From an uncultured Eubacteriales bacterium (GTDB lineage: Bacteria; Bacillota; Clostridia; Oscillospirales; CAG-272), in the NCBI GenBank assembly GCA_900545935.1, contig URAP01000006.1, forward strand, positions 1-64,000: DNA of 64,000 nt, written 5' to 3'. The notes beneath the pieces were generated by a model. It was not told the DNA's origin. It searched no databases and worked only from the letters and a program-made list of their open reading frames with translations. Below, in pieces: positions 26,041 to 34,815 of the stretch. Both the position numbers and the translations under genes were made by a program. Every line of letters starts with the position of its first letter. Within the stretch, counting starts at the first letter, position 1.

Positions 26041-27621
26041 TTACTTCTGTTCTATATGCTCTATGGTACGCTTAACGCAGTCGGAGATCTTGACCGTGCC
26101 GACCTCAAAGATAGAGGTCTCGAGCTTATCGTTATAGCGCTTGCCCCAGTACTCGGGAATGCTCTCGAGACCGTTTGCCATACCGAGGATAGAGCCTACG
26201 GTAGCGCCGTTGCAGTCGGTATCGAAGCCGGTCTGAACAGCAAGGCAGATGGAACGGCTGTAATCACCGCCGCCGTAGAGCAGACTTGCGGTAACGACCA
26301 TTGCATTCGAGAGTGTGTGGCACCAGCCGTGCTCGGTGTACTCATCGTACTCGTCGTGGATGAGCTTGTAAGCCTCCTCCTCGGGCATGCCGTTCTTGTA
26401 GTTCTCGAGCACACGCATAACAGCCTCATAGAAGCGTGAGCTGTACGGGATCTGAGCCAGACCGCCGAGGATGATATCCTCGATATTGTCGGTAACTGCT
26501 GCGACCGCAAGTGCTGCGGCAACGAACAGCTCGCCGTAGATACCGTTCTTGACGTGCGAGATGCATGCATCGCGGTATGCCATCTCCGCAGCCTTTTCGG
26601 GGTCGCCGGGGTTGATGTAGCCGAAATAGTCGCCTCTTATCTGCGCGCCGATCCACTCGCGGAACGGATTCTTATAGATAGCGGACTCGGGCGGCAGGAA
26701 GCCTGCAACGAAGTTATGATACGCTACGCGCTCCGCGGTGCAGTACATGCACTTGCCCTGGCTGTCGAGCCAAAGCCATGAAACATCGCGGGAGCAGAAA
26801 TCTCTCGAGTACTTGTCTATCAGACGCTGACCGAGAACAACATAGTTCAGATCGTCGTCGCAGATCATATAGTCGAGGGCATCGGCGTAGAAGCGCTGTG
26901 AAAAGGGATACTCGTACTTTTTGCATATCTCGTCGTTGATATCTGACTTGTAGATATAGCGCTTCATGGGATAGTTGCCGGTCTCGGTGAGGAACGGGAT
27001 AAGTTCGTTCGTCTTGATGCCCTCGATGGTCCTTCCGAGCATGCAGCCGCATATTCTGCCCATCCATGCGCCGTGTATCTTGCTCTCGAGGCGGGACTTG
27101 TCTACCGTGCCCTTTACCTCGTGCGGACGGCGGAGCAGCTTTATCTCCTCAAGGTCGGACGGCTCGATGTACTTGTAATCGCTGCGCTGCGGGCAGTTCA
27201 TTACTACGGTGTAGAGAACGTCGCAGAGCTTTTCCTTCATCTTGCCGTGCGGCAGGTTCGAGATGGACTGAAAAACGTCCTTGTAGGGCTCGATATCCTT
27301 GCCCTCCTCGTATGACTGCATATACTCGGTCATGATGTAGCTCGAGTATGACTCGTATGAGTTAAGATTCTCGAGCGGAGGCTCTATCGACTTGACTGTC
27401 GAGCCCTCTGAGGTTCTGTTATTGCTGCCGACTACGAGCGAGTCGAGCGAGATGTTGAATTTTTTCGACATCTGTATCAGCTTTCCGAGCTCCGGCATCG
27501 TCTCGCCGCTCTCCCACTTCTGGACCGACTGCTTGGTTACCTCGAAGAGCGACGCAAACTGCTCCTGAGACATCTTCAGGCTCGTGCGGAGCTTTGTTAT
27601 CCGATTATTGATGTTGTTCAT
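26041..27621 (-). CDS. XRE helix-turn-helix fused to ADP-ribosylglycohydrolase
   Basis: 526 aa. Residues 1-65 are an XRE/Cro helix-turn-helix (MSQEQFASLFEVTKQSVQKW). After a linker of about 90 residues, an ADP-ribosylglycohydrolase (ARH/DraG-like) domain runs from about 185 to 520: GAWMGRICGCMLGRTIEG, an acidic CDDDL at the place of the usual TDD metal motif, and GFDTDCNGATVGSILG with Asp467 and Asp469 as metal ligands. ARH enzymes remove ADP-ribose from proteins or cleave related glycosidic bonds. It lies 80 nt downstream of a ribokinase-like gene on the same strand, suggesting that released ribose or ribonucleoside is phosphorylated next. The DNA-binding end suggests autoregulation. Substrate unproven. 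Confidence 0.85.
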   Translation of the reverse strand: MNNINNRITKLRTSLKMSQEQFASLFEVTKQSVQKWESGETMPELGKLIQMSKKFNISLDSLVVGSNNRTSEGSTVKSIEPPLENLNSYESYSSYIMTEYMQSYEEGKDIEPYKDVFQSISNLPHGKMKEKLCDVLYTVVMNCPQRSDYKYIEPSDLEEIKLLRRPHEVKGTVDKSRLESKIHGAWMGRICGCMLGRTIEGIKTNELIPFLTETGNYPMKRYIYKSDINDEICKKYEYPFSQRFYADALDYMICDDDLNYVVLGQRLIDKYSRDFCSRDVSWLWLDSQGKCMYCTAERVAYHNFVAGFLPPESAIYKNPFREWIGAQIRGDYFGYINPGDPEKAAEMAYRDACISHVKNGIYGELFVAAALAVAAVTDNIEDIILGGLAQIPYSSRFYEAVMRVLENYKNGMPEEEAYKLIHDEYDEYTEHGWCHTLSNAMVVTASLLYGGGDYSRSICLAVQTGFDTDCNGATVGSILGMANGLESIPEYWGKRYNDKLETSIFEVGTVKISDCVKRTIEHIEQK

Positions 27622-27701
27622 TTCTGTCTCCTTGTATCTTTTATATGTGGCTTATATGGTGATGTATCTGATTTGCCCGGACGGCAGCCGTGCCTGACAG
27701 C

Positions 27702-28595
27702 TCAGCCCTCTGCGGCTATTCGTGCCTCGACCTCGGCGAGCGTCGGAATGGAATTCGCCGCGCCCATCGTTTCGGTCGCCATAGCGGATGCGGCGGAGGC
27801 GCAGCGCATTGCCTCAATGGGTGTCTTGCCGCGGCTTATCGCAGCAGCAAAATAACCGGTAAAGGTATCGCCCGCACCGGTTGTGTCGACCGGCCTTGCC
27901 TCATACGGAGCCTGATCTACCGACACTGTGCCGTCGCGATATATGCTGCCGTGACTGCCGAGCGTGAGCACGAGTGCGGTGTTCGGGTAGCGCGCCGCAA
28001 ATGCCTGCGCTATCTTTTCGGGCTGCTGCTCATCGGTCAGCGCCTGACCCTCGCTGCGGTTTACGATGACATAGCTGCACAGTCCGACATTTTCGCGGTC
28101 AACAGCGCCGTTCATCGGAGACGGGTTCCACAGCACGCGCAGTCCGCGCGCGGATGCTGCCTTGATTATGTAAGCGGTGCAGGGGGTCTCGTTCTGCAGT
28201 ATGCAGAGATCGCCCGCCGAAAAATGACCGAGCACATCGTCTATCTGAGCCTCGTCAAGCAGGGCGTTTGCACCCGCATAGACTATGATGCAGTTTTCGC
28301 CGGAGCTGTCAACCTGTATCATTGCGTGTCCGGTGCGTGCGTCGCACTGTCTCAGATACTCGGTATTCGCACCGCTCTGCGCGAGCAGCTCGCGCAGCCA
28401 TTCTCCGTCCTCGCCGATGTTTCCGGCATGGTATATCTCGCCGCCCGCACGCGCGGTCGCTATCGACTGGTTAAGTCCCTTGCCGCCTGCGTGTGTCGAC
28501 AGCGCGGCAGCCGAAATCGTCTCGCCGGGCTGAACGATGCGGTCAAGCTCGTAGACATAATCTATATTACATGAGCCGAAGTTCAATACTTTCAT
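27702..28595 (-). CDS. PfkB-family sugar kinase (ribokinase-like)
   Basis: 297 aa. PfkB signature 1, GGKGLNQSIATARAGG (about 37-52), and signature 2, DTTGAGDTFTGYFAAA (about 238-253), with the catalytic Asp in GAGD and the oxyanion-hole glycines. NPSPMNG and the TLGSHGS segment are also ribokinase-like. Predicted to phosphorylate ribose or a nucleoside with ATP. Same strand and likely same transcript as the XRE-ARH gene. The ribosome site GGGAGGATTATAAACAG is a little distant. It could equally be specific for another pentose or a ribonucleoside. Confidence 0.88.
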   Translation of the reverse strand: MKVLNFGSCNIDYVYELDRIVQPGETISAAALSTHAGGKGLNQSIATARAGGEIYHAGNIGEDGEWLRELLAQSGANTEYLRQCDARTGHAMIQVDSSGENCIIVYAGANALLDEAQIDDVLGHFSAGDLCILQNETPCTAYIIKAASARGLRVLWNPSPMNGAVDRENVGLCSYVIVNRSEGQALTDEQQPEKIAQAFAARYPNTALVLTLGSHGSIYRDGTVSVDQAPYEARPVDTTGAGDTFTGYFAAAISRGKTPIEAMRCASAASAMATETMGAANSIPTLAEVEARIAAEG

Positions 28596-28619
28596 TCTGT
28601 TTATAATCCTCCCATATGA

Positions 28620-28648
28620 ATTATAGTCTCAAATAATGAACACTTCAA
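28620..28648 (-). promoter_or_regulatory. SigA-type promoter of the kinase/XRE-ARH unit
   Basis: Minus strand: TTGAAG, a 17-nt spacer, TATAAT. Just upstream, 28651-28682 can fold into an imperfect stem (ACCTG...CAGGT with TTGAC/GTCAA-like inner arms), a possible operator for the XRE domain. Confidence 0.75.
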
Positions 28649-28771
28649 CCACCTGTCGATTGACTTTTTGACAACCGCAGGTTGACCGCCTTTGCGTGCA
28701 ATGAATTTCAATGCAGAATATTCGGCAGGATCCGCCGTTTTTTATTTTCGGCACGGATTTTGCTTCGGCTA

Positions 28772-28800
28772 TTGACAGAATCGGCGCGGCATGGTATAAT
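28772..28800 (+). promoter_or_regulatory. SigA-type promoter of the pyr operon
   Basis: TTGACA (28772-28777), a 17-nt spacer, TATAAT (28795-28800); full consensus. Confidence 0.92.
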
Positions 28801-28817
28801 AAGCGCGTACTTTAAAT

Positions 28818-28840
28818 TGGTCCGGCGAGGCCATCAAGGA
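28818..28840 (+). promoter_or_regulatory. PyrR-binding loop of the pyr leader
   Basis: TCCGGCGAGGCCATCAAGG (from 28821) fits the known PyrR anti-antiterminator consensus UCCNGNGAGGYUNNNAAGG except for one C in place of U. It lies about 15 nt into the predicted transcript, before a terminator. PyrR with UMP bound would favour termination when pyrimidines are plentiful. Confidence 0.85.
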
Positions 28841-28911
28841 CAGCAAATGCGAATATCGGCATCTGCGCGGCTGCGGCTGTGCGGGAATTGTCATTATGCT
28901 ATCGTTTTTTG

Positions 28912-28939
28912 TGCTGCTCTTGATGGGGCAGCATTTTTT
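28912..28939 (+). terminator. Attenuator terminator of the pyr leader
   Basis: TGCTGCTC-loop-GGGCAGCA followed by TTTTTT, about 50 nt before the pyrC start. With the upstream PyrR loop it makes a classic transcription-attenuation leader. Confidence 0.85.
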
Positions 28940-28994
28940 GTATCCGCGCTTGAACGCAACACCGATCCGCCCTTTGAATCATCGGAGGTAAACC

Positions 28995-30263
28995 ATGCCC
29001 TACACAGCTAACGCAGCAGGAATAAACACCGCGCCGGAGCAGCACGTCGTCTCCGACCGTTCTGCGGATAATTGTTTCTTTTCGCGCGAGAAGATTTCGG
29101 AGCTTATTTCCGACAGAGATAATATTGTTATTTTACCCGGCTTTGTTGATGTACATGTACATCTTCGTGAGCCGGGCTTTTCTTACAAGGAGACGATATA
29201 TTCCGGCAGCCGCGCATGCGCGCACGGAGGCTACACTGCCGTCTGTGCCATGCCGAATCTCTCGCCCGTGCCGGACAGCCTGCCGCATCTGCGCAAGGAG
29301 CTGGATATAATCGAGCGCGACGCAGCGATCCGTGTGCTTCCGTACGGCGCGATAACGCGCGGCGAGGCGGGCGGCGAGCTGTCGGATATGGATGAGCTTG
29401 CGCCGTATGTTGTCGCGTTCTCGGACGACGGACGCGGCGTGCAGGCCGACGGTATCATGCGTGAGGCAATGCTTCATGCGGCGTCGCTCGGAAAGCTGAT
29501 AGTTGCGCACTGCGAGGACAATTCGCTGCTGCGCGGCGGATACATTCACGACGGCGAGTATGCCCGCGCGCACGGACATCGCGGCATCTGCTCGGAATCC
29601 GAATGGAGGCAGATAGAACGCGATCTCGGACTTGTTCGCGAGACGGGCTGCGGCTACCATGTCTGCCACATTTCGACCGCCGAGAGCGTCCGACTGATAC
29701 GTGAGGCAAAGCGCGAGGGGCTGAATGTCACGGCGGAGACCGCACCGCATTATCTGCTGCTCGACGAGCGGGATATGCAGGAGGACGGACGCTTCAAGAT
29801 GAATCCGCCGCTCCGCTCACCCGCAGACCGCGAGGCACTGCTCGAGGGCATTGCGGACGGCACGATAGATATGATAGCGACCGACCACGCGCCGCACGCA
29901 GCGGAGGAGAAGAGCCGCGGACTTGAGCGCAGCGCAATGGGAATAGTAGGCATAGAAACTGCATTTCCGCTGATGTATACTTATCTGCTCGGCGAGGGCA
30001 TAATTACAATGGAGCGGCTGCTCGAGCTGCTGCATACCGCGCCCTGCCGCCGCTTCGGCATCGATACCGGCGACGACTTTACCGTGTTCGATCTCGGCGC
30101 GGAGTATACGGTCGACCCCGAGAGCTTTATATCAAAGGGACACAGCACGCCGTTTGCGGGCAGGAGCGTAAAGGGACGCTGCCTTTGCACGGTATCGGGC
30201 GGCAGGACGGCTTACCTTGACGAGGGCTTTTCCGAGCTGCTCGGAAACGTAAGAGCGCAGTGA
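28995..30263 (+). CDS. pyrC: Dihydroorotase
   Basis: 422 aa, type I (PyrC/AllB-like) dihydroorotase. It cyclises carbamoyl-aspartate to dihydroorotate. Zinc ligands in FVDVHVHLREPG; further metal-site pieces VAHCED, YHVCHIST and the catalytic ATDHAPHAAEEK. The first 45 residues are longer than in many homologues, but no better internal start with a ribosome site exists; CGGAGGTAAACC precedes ATG 28995. First gene of the eight-gene pyrimidine operon under the PyrR attenuator. Confidence 0.94.
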   Translation: MPYTANAAGINTAPEQHVVSDRSADNCFFSREKISELISDRDNIVILPGFVDVHVHLREPGFSYKETIYSGSRACAHGGYTAVCAMPNLSPVPDSLPHLRKELDIIERDAAIRVLPYGAITRGEAGGELSDMDELAPYVVAFSDDGRGVQADGIMREAMLHAASLGKLIVAHCEDNSLLRGGYIHDGEYARAHGHRGICSESEWRQIERDLGLVRETGCGYHVCHISTAESVRLIREAKREGLNVTAETAPHYLLLDERDMQEDGRFKMNPPLRSPADREALLEGIADGTIDMIATDHAPHAAEEKSRGLERSAMGIVGIETAFPLMYTYLLGEGIITMERLLELLHTAPCRRFGIDTGDDFTVFDLGAEYTVDPESFISKGHSTPFAGRSVKGRCLCTVSGGRTAYLDEGFSELLGNVRAQ

Positions 30264-30314
30264 GATCGGCGCAGCCCGGAAAATGAACAAGAACAGACGA
30301 GAGTGGATGGAAAT

Positions 30315-31052
30315 ATGAAAAAGGGAATATTCGAGATAACCGAAAATACAGCCGTAGCGCCGGATGTTATGCGAATGCGCCTCGGCGGCGACTGCTCGGC
30401 GATAACGCGCCCGGGGCAGTTTGTGAACATCGCGCTGGACGGGCTGTATCTGCGCCGACCGATATCGGTGTGTGACTGCTGCGGCGATGAGCTTACGATA
30501 ATATACAAGGTGGTCGGACACGGCACGGCTCAGATGAGCCGTATGGCACCGGGTGAGCGGCTCGACATACTCAGCGGACTCGGCAACGGCTATGACCTTT
30601 CGCTCTCGGGCGAGCGACCGCTGCTGCTCGGCGGCGGTGTCGGAGTGCCACCGCTGTACTGGCTTGCGCGCCGCCTCTGCGAGGAGGGACGGCACGTCAC
30701 CGCGGTGCTCGGCTTTAACCGTGCGGACGAGATATTCTACGAGCGCGAGCTGCGCGAGCTCGGCGCGGAGGTCATTGTGACGACGGTCGACGGCTCGTAC
30801 GGCGTGCGCGGCTTTGTCACCGATGCGATGGGGTCGCTCGACTATACCTACTTTTATACCTGCGGACCAGAGCCGATGCTGCGCGCGGTATACGGCGCGG
30901 CAAGGACGGAGGGCGAGCTCAGCTTTGAGCGGCGGATGGGCTGCGGCTTCGGCGCATGCATGGGCTGCTCGTGTAAGACGATAACGGGAAACAAGCGCAT
31001 CTGCCGCGAGGGACCCGTCATGAAACGGAGTGATATCATATGGGAAGGCTGA
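30315..31052 (+). CDS. pyrK: Dihydroorotate dehydrogenase B, electron-transfer subunit
   Basis: 245 aa from ATG 30315 (MKKGIFEI); an ATG four codons earlier (30303) is a near-equal alternative. It carries electrons from PyrD to NAD through FAD and a 2Fe-2S cluster. Visible: the ferredoxin-reductase FAD motif LRRPISV, the glycine-rich LLGGGVGVPPLYWLA, the CGPEPML NAD-site end, and the cluster cysteines in MGCGFGACMGCSCKT plus RICREGP. Overlaps pyrD by 13 bp. Confidence 0.94.
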   Translation: MKKGIFEITENTAVAPDVMRMRLGGDCSAITRPGQFVNIALDGLYLRRPISVCDCCGDELTIIYKVVGHGTAQMSRMAPGERLDILSGLGNGYDLSLSGERPLLLGGGVGVPPLYWLARRLCEEGRHVTAVLGFNRADEIFYERELRELGAEVIVTTVDGSYGVRGFVTDAMGSLDYTYFYTCGPEPMLRAVYGAARTEGELSFERRMGCGFGACMGCSCKTITGNKRICREGPVMKRSDIIWEG

Positions 31053-31957
31053 ATGTAAAGCTGTGCGGCATCGAGCTCGATAATCCGATAATTCCCGCCT
31101 CGGGGACCTTCGGCTACGGCTACGAGTTTGCCGAATACTACGATATAAACTGCCTCGGTAGCTTCTCCTTCAAGGGAACGACCGCCGAGCCGCGTTTCGG
31201 AAATCCCACACCGCGCATAGCAGAAACACCGAGCGGAATGCTGAACGCGGTCGGACTTCAGAATCCGGGAGTGGAGAGGGTGATAAGCGAGGAGCTTCCG
31301 CGCCTTGCCCGCTGCTTTCATAAGCCCGTCATGGCGAATGTCAGCGGCTTCTCGATAGACGAGTACCGATATGTGTGCGAGTTGCTGGGCAGAGAGGAGC
31401 AGGTCGGCTGGCTCGAGGTGAACATCAGCTGCCCGAATGTTCACGGCGGCGGTATGAGCTTCGGCACCGACCCGCATGCTGCAGAGGCTGTTACACGCGC
31501 GGTGCGTGAGGTGACGGGCAAGCCGATAATAATGAAGCTCTCGCCGAATGTGACCGACATTACCGAGATAGCCCGTGCCTGCGAGAGCGGGGGAGCGGAC
31601 GGAATAAGTCTTATAAATACCGTGCTCGGAATGCGCATTGACCTTGCCCGCCGCCGTCCGCTGCTCGCGAATGTCACGGGCGGACTGTCAGGCAGCGCAC
31701 TGCTGCCGATAGCGATAAGAATGGTGTATCAGGTTTCCCGCGCGGTCTCGGTGCCGGTCGTCGGACTCGGCGGTGTGTCAAGCGCGGAGGACGTTATCGA
31801 GATGATGCTCGCAGGTGCGACCGCAGTCGAGGTCGGTGCCGCGAATCTTATCGACCCTTACGCCTGCAAAAACATTATCGAGGCTCTGCCCGCGACAATG
31901 GACAAATACGGAATAGAAAACCTTACAGATATTATAGGAGGATGTCACAATGAATAA
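31040..31957 (+). CDS. pyrD: Dihydroorotate dehydrogenase B, catalytic subunit
   Basis: 305 aa, class 1B. It oxidises dihydroorotate to orotate on FMN and needs PyrK for NAD. Marks: NPIIPASGTFGYG, SFKGTTAEPRFGNPTPRI, EVNISCPNVHGGGMSFG, IMKLSPNVTDI and the FMN phosphate site GLGGVSSAEDVIEMMLAGA. Pairing with pyrK confirms class 1B. Its stop overlaps the pyrF start by 8 bp. Confidence 0.96.
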   Translation: MGRLNVKLCGIELDNPIIPASGTFGYGYEFAEYYDINCLGSFSFKGTTAEPRFGNPTPRIAETPSGMLNAVGLQNPGVERVISEELPRLARCFHKPVMANVSGFSIDEYRYVCELLGREEQVGWLEVNISCPNVHGGGMSFGTDPHAAEAVTRAVREVTGKPIIMKLSPNVTDITEIARACESGGADGISLINTVLGMRIDLARRRPLLANVTGGLSGSALLPIAIRMVYQVSRAVSVPVVGLGGVSSAEDVIEMMLAGATAVEVGAANLIDPYACKNIIEALPATMDKYGIENLTDIIGGCHNE

Positions 31958-32681
31958 GGACGTAATTATTGCCTGCGATTTCCCCGGAGCCGCTCAGACG
32001 TATGCTTTTCTCGACCTCTTTACCGAGGAAAAGCCGTTCGTCAAGATCGGAATGGAGCTGTTCTACTCGGCGGGACCCGATATCGTCCGCGAGATAAAGC
32101 GCCGCGGGCACAAGATATTTCTTGATCTCAAGCTGCATGACATCCCCAACACGGTCGGGCGTTCGATGGCTGTGCTCTCGGGGCTCGATGTCGATATCTG
32201 CAATCTTCACGCCGCAGGCGGCAGCGAGATGATGCGCGCAGCGGTAAAGGGGCTGACACGTGAGGACGGCAGCAGACCGCTGCTCATCGCGGTAACGATG
32301 CTGACCTCGATAGACGAGGAGAGAATGAACGGCGAGCTCGGTATTCCGGGTGCGCTGCCCGACACGGTCATGAGGTACGCGCTGTGCGCACGCGACGCGG
32401 GACTCGACGGTGTTGTCTGCTCCCCGCTTGAAGCGCAGGCGGTGCACGAGACGTGCGGCGAGAGCTTTCTTACCGTGACCCCCGGAATACGCTTCTCGGG
32501 CGGTGCGGAGGGCGACCAGAAGCGGGTGACCACACCCGCCCGCGCCCGCGAGATAGGCTCGGATTACATAGTCGTCGGCAGACCGATAACCGCAGCCGCC
32601 GACCCCGTAGAGGCATACCGCCGCTGCGTGCGCGAGTTTATCGGCAGAGCGACAGCGGATGCAGCGCGGAACGCGCGGTGA
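31950..32681 (+). CDS. pyrF: Orotidine-5'-phosphate decarboxylase
   Basis: 243 aa, the shorter bacterial type. It makes UMP from OMP. Opening VIIACDFPGAAQTYAFLD; catalytic DLKLHDIPNTV (Lys and the two Asp of the charge network); VTPGIRFSGG phosphate loop; and YIVVGRPITAA at the end. AGGAGGATGTCACA gives the ribosome site within pyrD. Confidence 0.96.
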   Translation: MNKDVIIACDFPGAAQTYAFLDLFTEEKPFVKIGMELFYSAGPDIVREIKRRGHKIFLDLKLHDIPNTVGRSMAVLSGLDVDICNLHAAGGSEMMRAAVKGLTREDGSRPLLIAVTMLTSIDEERMNGELGIPGALPDTVMRYALCARDAGLDGVVCSPLEAQAVHETCGESFLTVTPGIRFSGGAEGDQKRVTTPARAREIGSDYIVVGRPITAAADPVEAYRRCVREFIGRATADAARNAR

Positions 32682-32781
32682 GGGCTGCGCGGTGAGAGCC
32701 GTGCGGCAGAGCTTGACAAATACAGTAACAAACAAGGCAATATAAACGGAGTGCGGCGATGCCGCAAGGAGGAGAAGAGAG

Positions 32782-33441
32782 ATGCAGAAAACAAATCTGA
32801 CGCAGAGACTGATAGCGACCGATCTTTTGTCGATAGGCGCGGTGTTCTTCCGTCCCGACGAGCCCTTTACATGGGCGAGCGGTATCAAGAGTCCGGTATA
32901 CTGCGATAACCGCCTGACCCTGACCGCTCCGGGCGTTCGCGGCGATATCGAGAACGGACTTGCCGCTCTCATCCGCGAAAATTATCCAGATGCAGAGGCG
33001 CTGATGGGCACATCCACCGCAGGCATCGCGCATGCAGCAATTACCGCGCATCTGCTCGATCTGCCGATGGGCTATGTCCGCAGCGGCGCAAAGGATCACG
33101 GCAGACAGAACCGCATCGAGGGCAAGCTCGAGCGCGGACAGCGCGTTGTAGTTGTCGAGGATCTTATCTCCACCGGCGGCAGCGTTATCGAGGTGGTCGA
33201 TGCACTGCGCGAGGCGGGTGCAGAGGTGCTCGGAGTCGTCAGCATCTTTACATACGGAATGCAGCGCGGACTCGACCGTCTTGCGGAGGCGAAGGTCAAA
33301 AACATCTCGCTGACTAATTTCGACGTTATCGCGGAGGTCGCTGCGGAGCTCGGCTATATCAAGAATGAGGATATTGCGCGCCTTATCGCCTTCCGCAACA
33401 ACCCGTCCGACGAGAGCTGGATAGGAGGTGCGGACAGATGA
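32782..33441 (+). CDS. pyrE: Orotate phosphoribosyltransferase
   Basis: 219 aa. It joins orotate and PRPP to give OMP. PRPP-binding motif VVVEDLISTGGSVIEVVDA; the TWASGIKSPVYCDNR substrate loop; the flexible loop around KDHGRQNRIEGKL. A 100-nt gap separates it from pyrF, the only sizable gap in the operon; GGAGGAG precedes the start. Its stop overlaps the pyrB start by 4 bp. Confidence 0.96.
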   Translation: MQKTNLTQRLIATDLLSIGAVFFRPDEPFTWASGIKSPVYCDNRLTLTAPGVRGDIENGLAALIRENYPDAEALMGTSTAGIAHAAITAHLLDLPMGYVRSGAKDHGRQNRIEGKLERGQRVVVVEDLISTGGSVIEVVDALREAGAEVLGVVSIFTYGMQRGLDRLAEAKVKNISLTNFDVIAEVAAELGYIKNEDIARLIAFRNNPSDESWIGGADR

Positions 33442-34355
33442 GAAGCCTTATCGACATAATGGAGCTGTCGACCGATGAAATAGAGGGGCTGATAAATACG
33501 GCGCTTGACATTATCGACAAGCCCGAAAAATACAACGAGTGCTGTCGTCACCGCAAGCTCGCGACGCTGTTCTTCGAGCCCTCGACCCGTACCCGTCTGA
33601 GCTTTGAGGCGGCAATGTACGAGCTCGGCGGCAATGTTATCGGCTTCTCCGAGGCAGCATCGAGCTCGGCTTCCAAGGGCGAGAGCGTCGCGGATACCGT
33701 CCGCGTAGTCAGCTGCTATGCGGACATCATCGCAATGCGTCATCCTAAGGAGGGTGCGCCGCTAGTTGCGGCACGCAATGCGACCGTTCCGATAATCAAC
33801 GCAGGCGACGGCGGACACAACCATCCGACGCAGACACTCGCCGATCTGCTCACCATCCGCCGCGAAAAGGGCGGCTTTGAGGGGCTGACCATCGGACTGT
33901 GCGGAGACCTGAAGTTCGGACGCACCGTTCATTCGCTCATCCATGCAATGTCGAGATATGCGGGCGTGAAGTTCGTGCTCATCTCGCCCGAGGAGCTGCG
34001 CGTTCCCCGCTACATCATCTCGGAGGTGCTCGAGCGCGGCGGTATACCGTATGCCGAGACCACGAGCCTTGAGGAGGCAATGCCGGAGCTTGATATTCTC
34101 TATATGACCCGCGTACAGAAGGAGCGCTTCTTTAATGAGGCGGACTACTTGCGTCTGAAGGACAGCTACATCCTGACCCCGGAAAAGCTGCGCGGAGCAC
34201 GCAGCGATATGTCGGTGCTGCATCCGCTGCCGAGAGTAAACGAGATATCGGTTGCGGTCGACGACGACCCGCGCGCCTGCTATTTCAAGCAGGTACTGTG
34301 CGGCAAATATATGCGCATGGCGCTTATTCTCAAGCTGCTGGAGGTACAGATATGA
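33438..34355 (+). CDS. pyrB: Aspartate carbamoyltransferase, catalytic subunit
   Basis: 305 aa. It condenses carbamoyl phosphate with aspartate. Carbamoyl-phosphate site FFEPSTRTRLSFE; SSSASKGESVADTVRV (the 80s loop Ser and Lys); DGGHNHPTQTLADL; and YMTRVQKERF with the HPLPRVNEI segment. An ATGA overlap with pyrE and with pyrI keeps all three translationally coupled. With PyrI it should form the regulated class B holoenzyme. Confidence 0.97.
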   Translation: MRSLIDIMELSTDEIEGLINTALDIIDKPEKYNECCRHRKLATLFFEPSTRTRLSFEAAMYELGGNVIGFSEAASSSASKGESVADTVRVVSCYADIIAMRHPKEGAPLVAARNATVPIINAGDGGHNHPTQTLADLLTIRREKGGFEGLTIGLCGDLKFGRTVHSLIHAMSRYAGVKFVLISPEELRVPRYIISEVLERGGIPYAETTSLEEAMPELDILYMTRVQKERFFNEADYLRLKDSYILTPEKLRGARSDMSVLHPLPRVNEISVAVDDDPRACYFKQVLCGKYMRMALILKLLEVQI

Positions 34356-34780
34356 TAATCGGACAGATAAGAGACGGGATAGTTCTCGACCATATCACGG
34401 CGGGAAACGGTATCAGGATATATGACATTCTCGGGCTCGGAAAGCTCGACTGCACCGTTGCTATGATAAAGAACGCCGATAGCTCAAAGATGGGCAAGAA
34501 GGACATCATCAAGGTCGGGCAGGTCATCGACCTCGACTTTGCCGTGCTCGGTTATATAGATCCCGGCATCACCGTCAACATCATCCGCGACGGAAAGCTG
34601 CTCAAGCGCGAGCATCTTTCGCTGCCCGAGCGCGTTACGGGCATAATCAAGTGCAAAAATCCCCGTTGCATCACCTCCTGCGAGCAGGAGCTTGAGCAGG
34701 AGTTCAGACTGACCGACCGCGAGAACAAGGTATACCGCTGTGTTTACTGCGACAGTGAGGCGCCACGCGACGCAGAATAA
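34352..34780 (+). CDS. pyrI: Aspartate carbamoyltransferase, regulatory subunit
   Basis: 142 aa from ATG 34352, whose ATG overlaps the pyrB TGA. The N-terminal allosteric domain (IRDGIVLDHITAGNGIRIYDIL) binds nucleotides; the C-terminal zinc domain has the four cysteines CKNPRC and CVYC. It mediates CTP inhibition and ATP activation in the family. Typical of Clostridia and enterics rather than Bacillus. Confidence 0.95.
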   Translation: MIIGQIRDGIVLDHITAGNGIRIYDILGLGKLDCTVAMIKNADSSKMGKKDIIKVGQVIDLDFAVLGYIDPGITVNIIRDGKLLKREHLSLPERVTGIIKCKNPRCITSCEQELEQEFRLTDRENKVYRCVYCDSEAPRDAE

Positions 34781-34815
34781 AAGGCAGCCGCATACATAAG
34801 CATAAGGAGAAGAAA

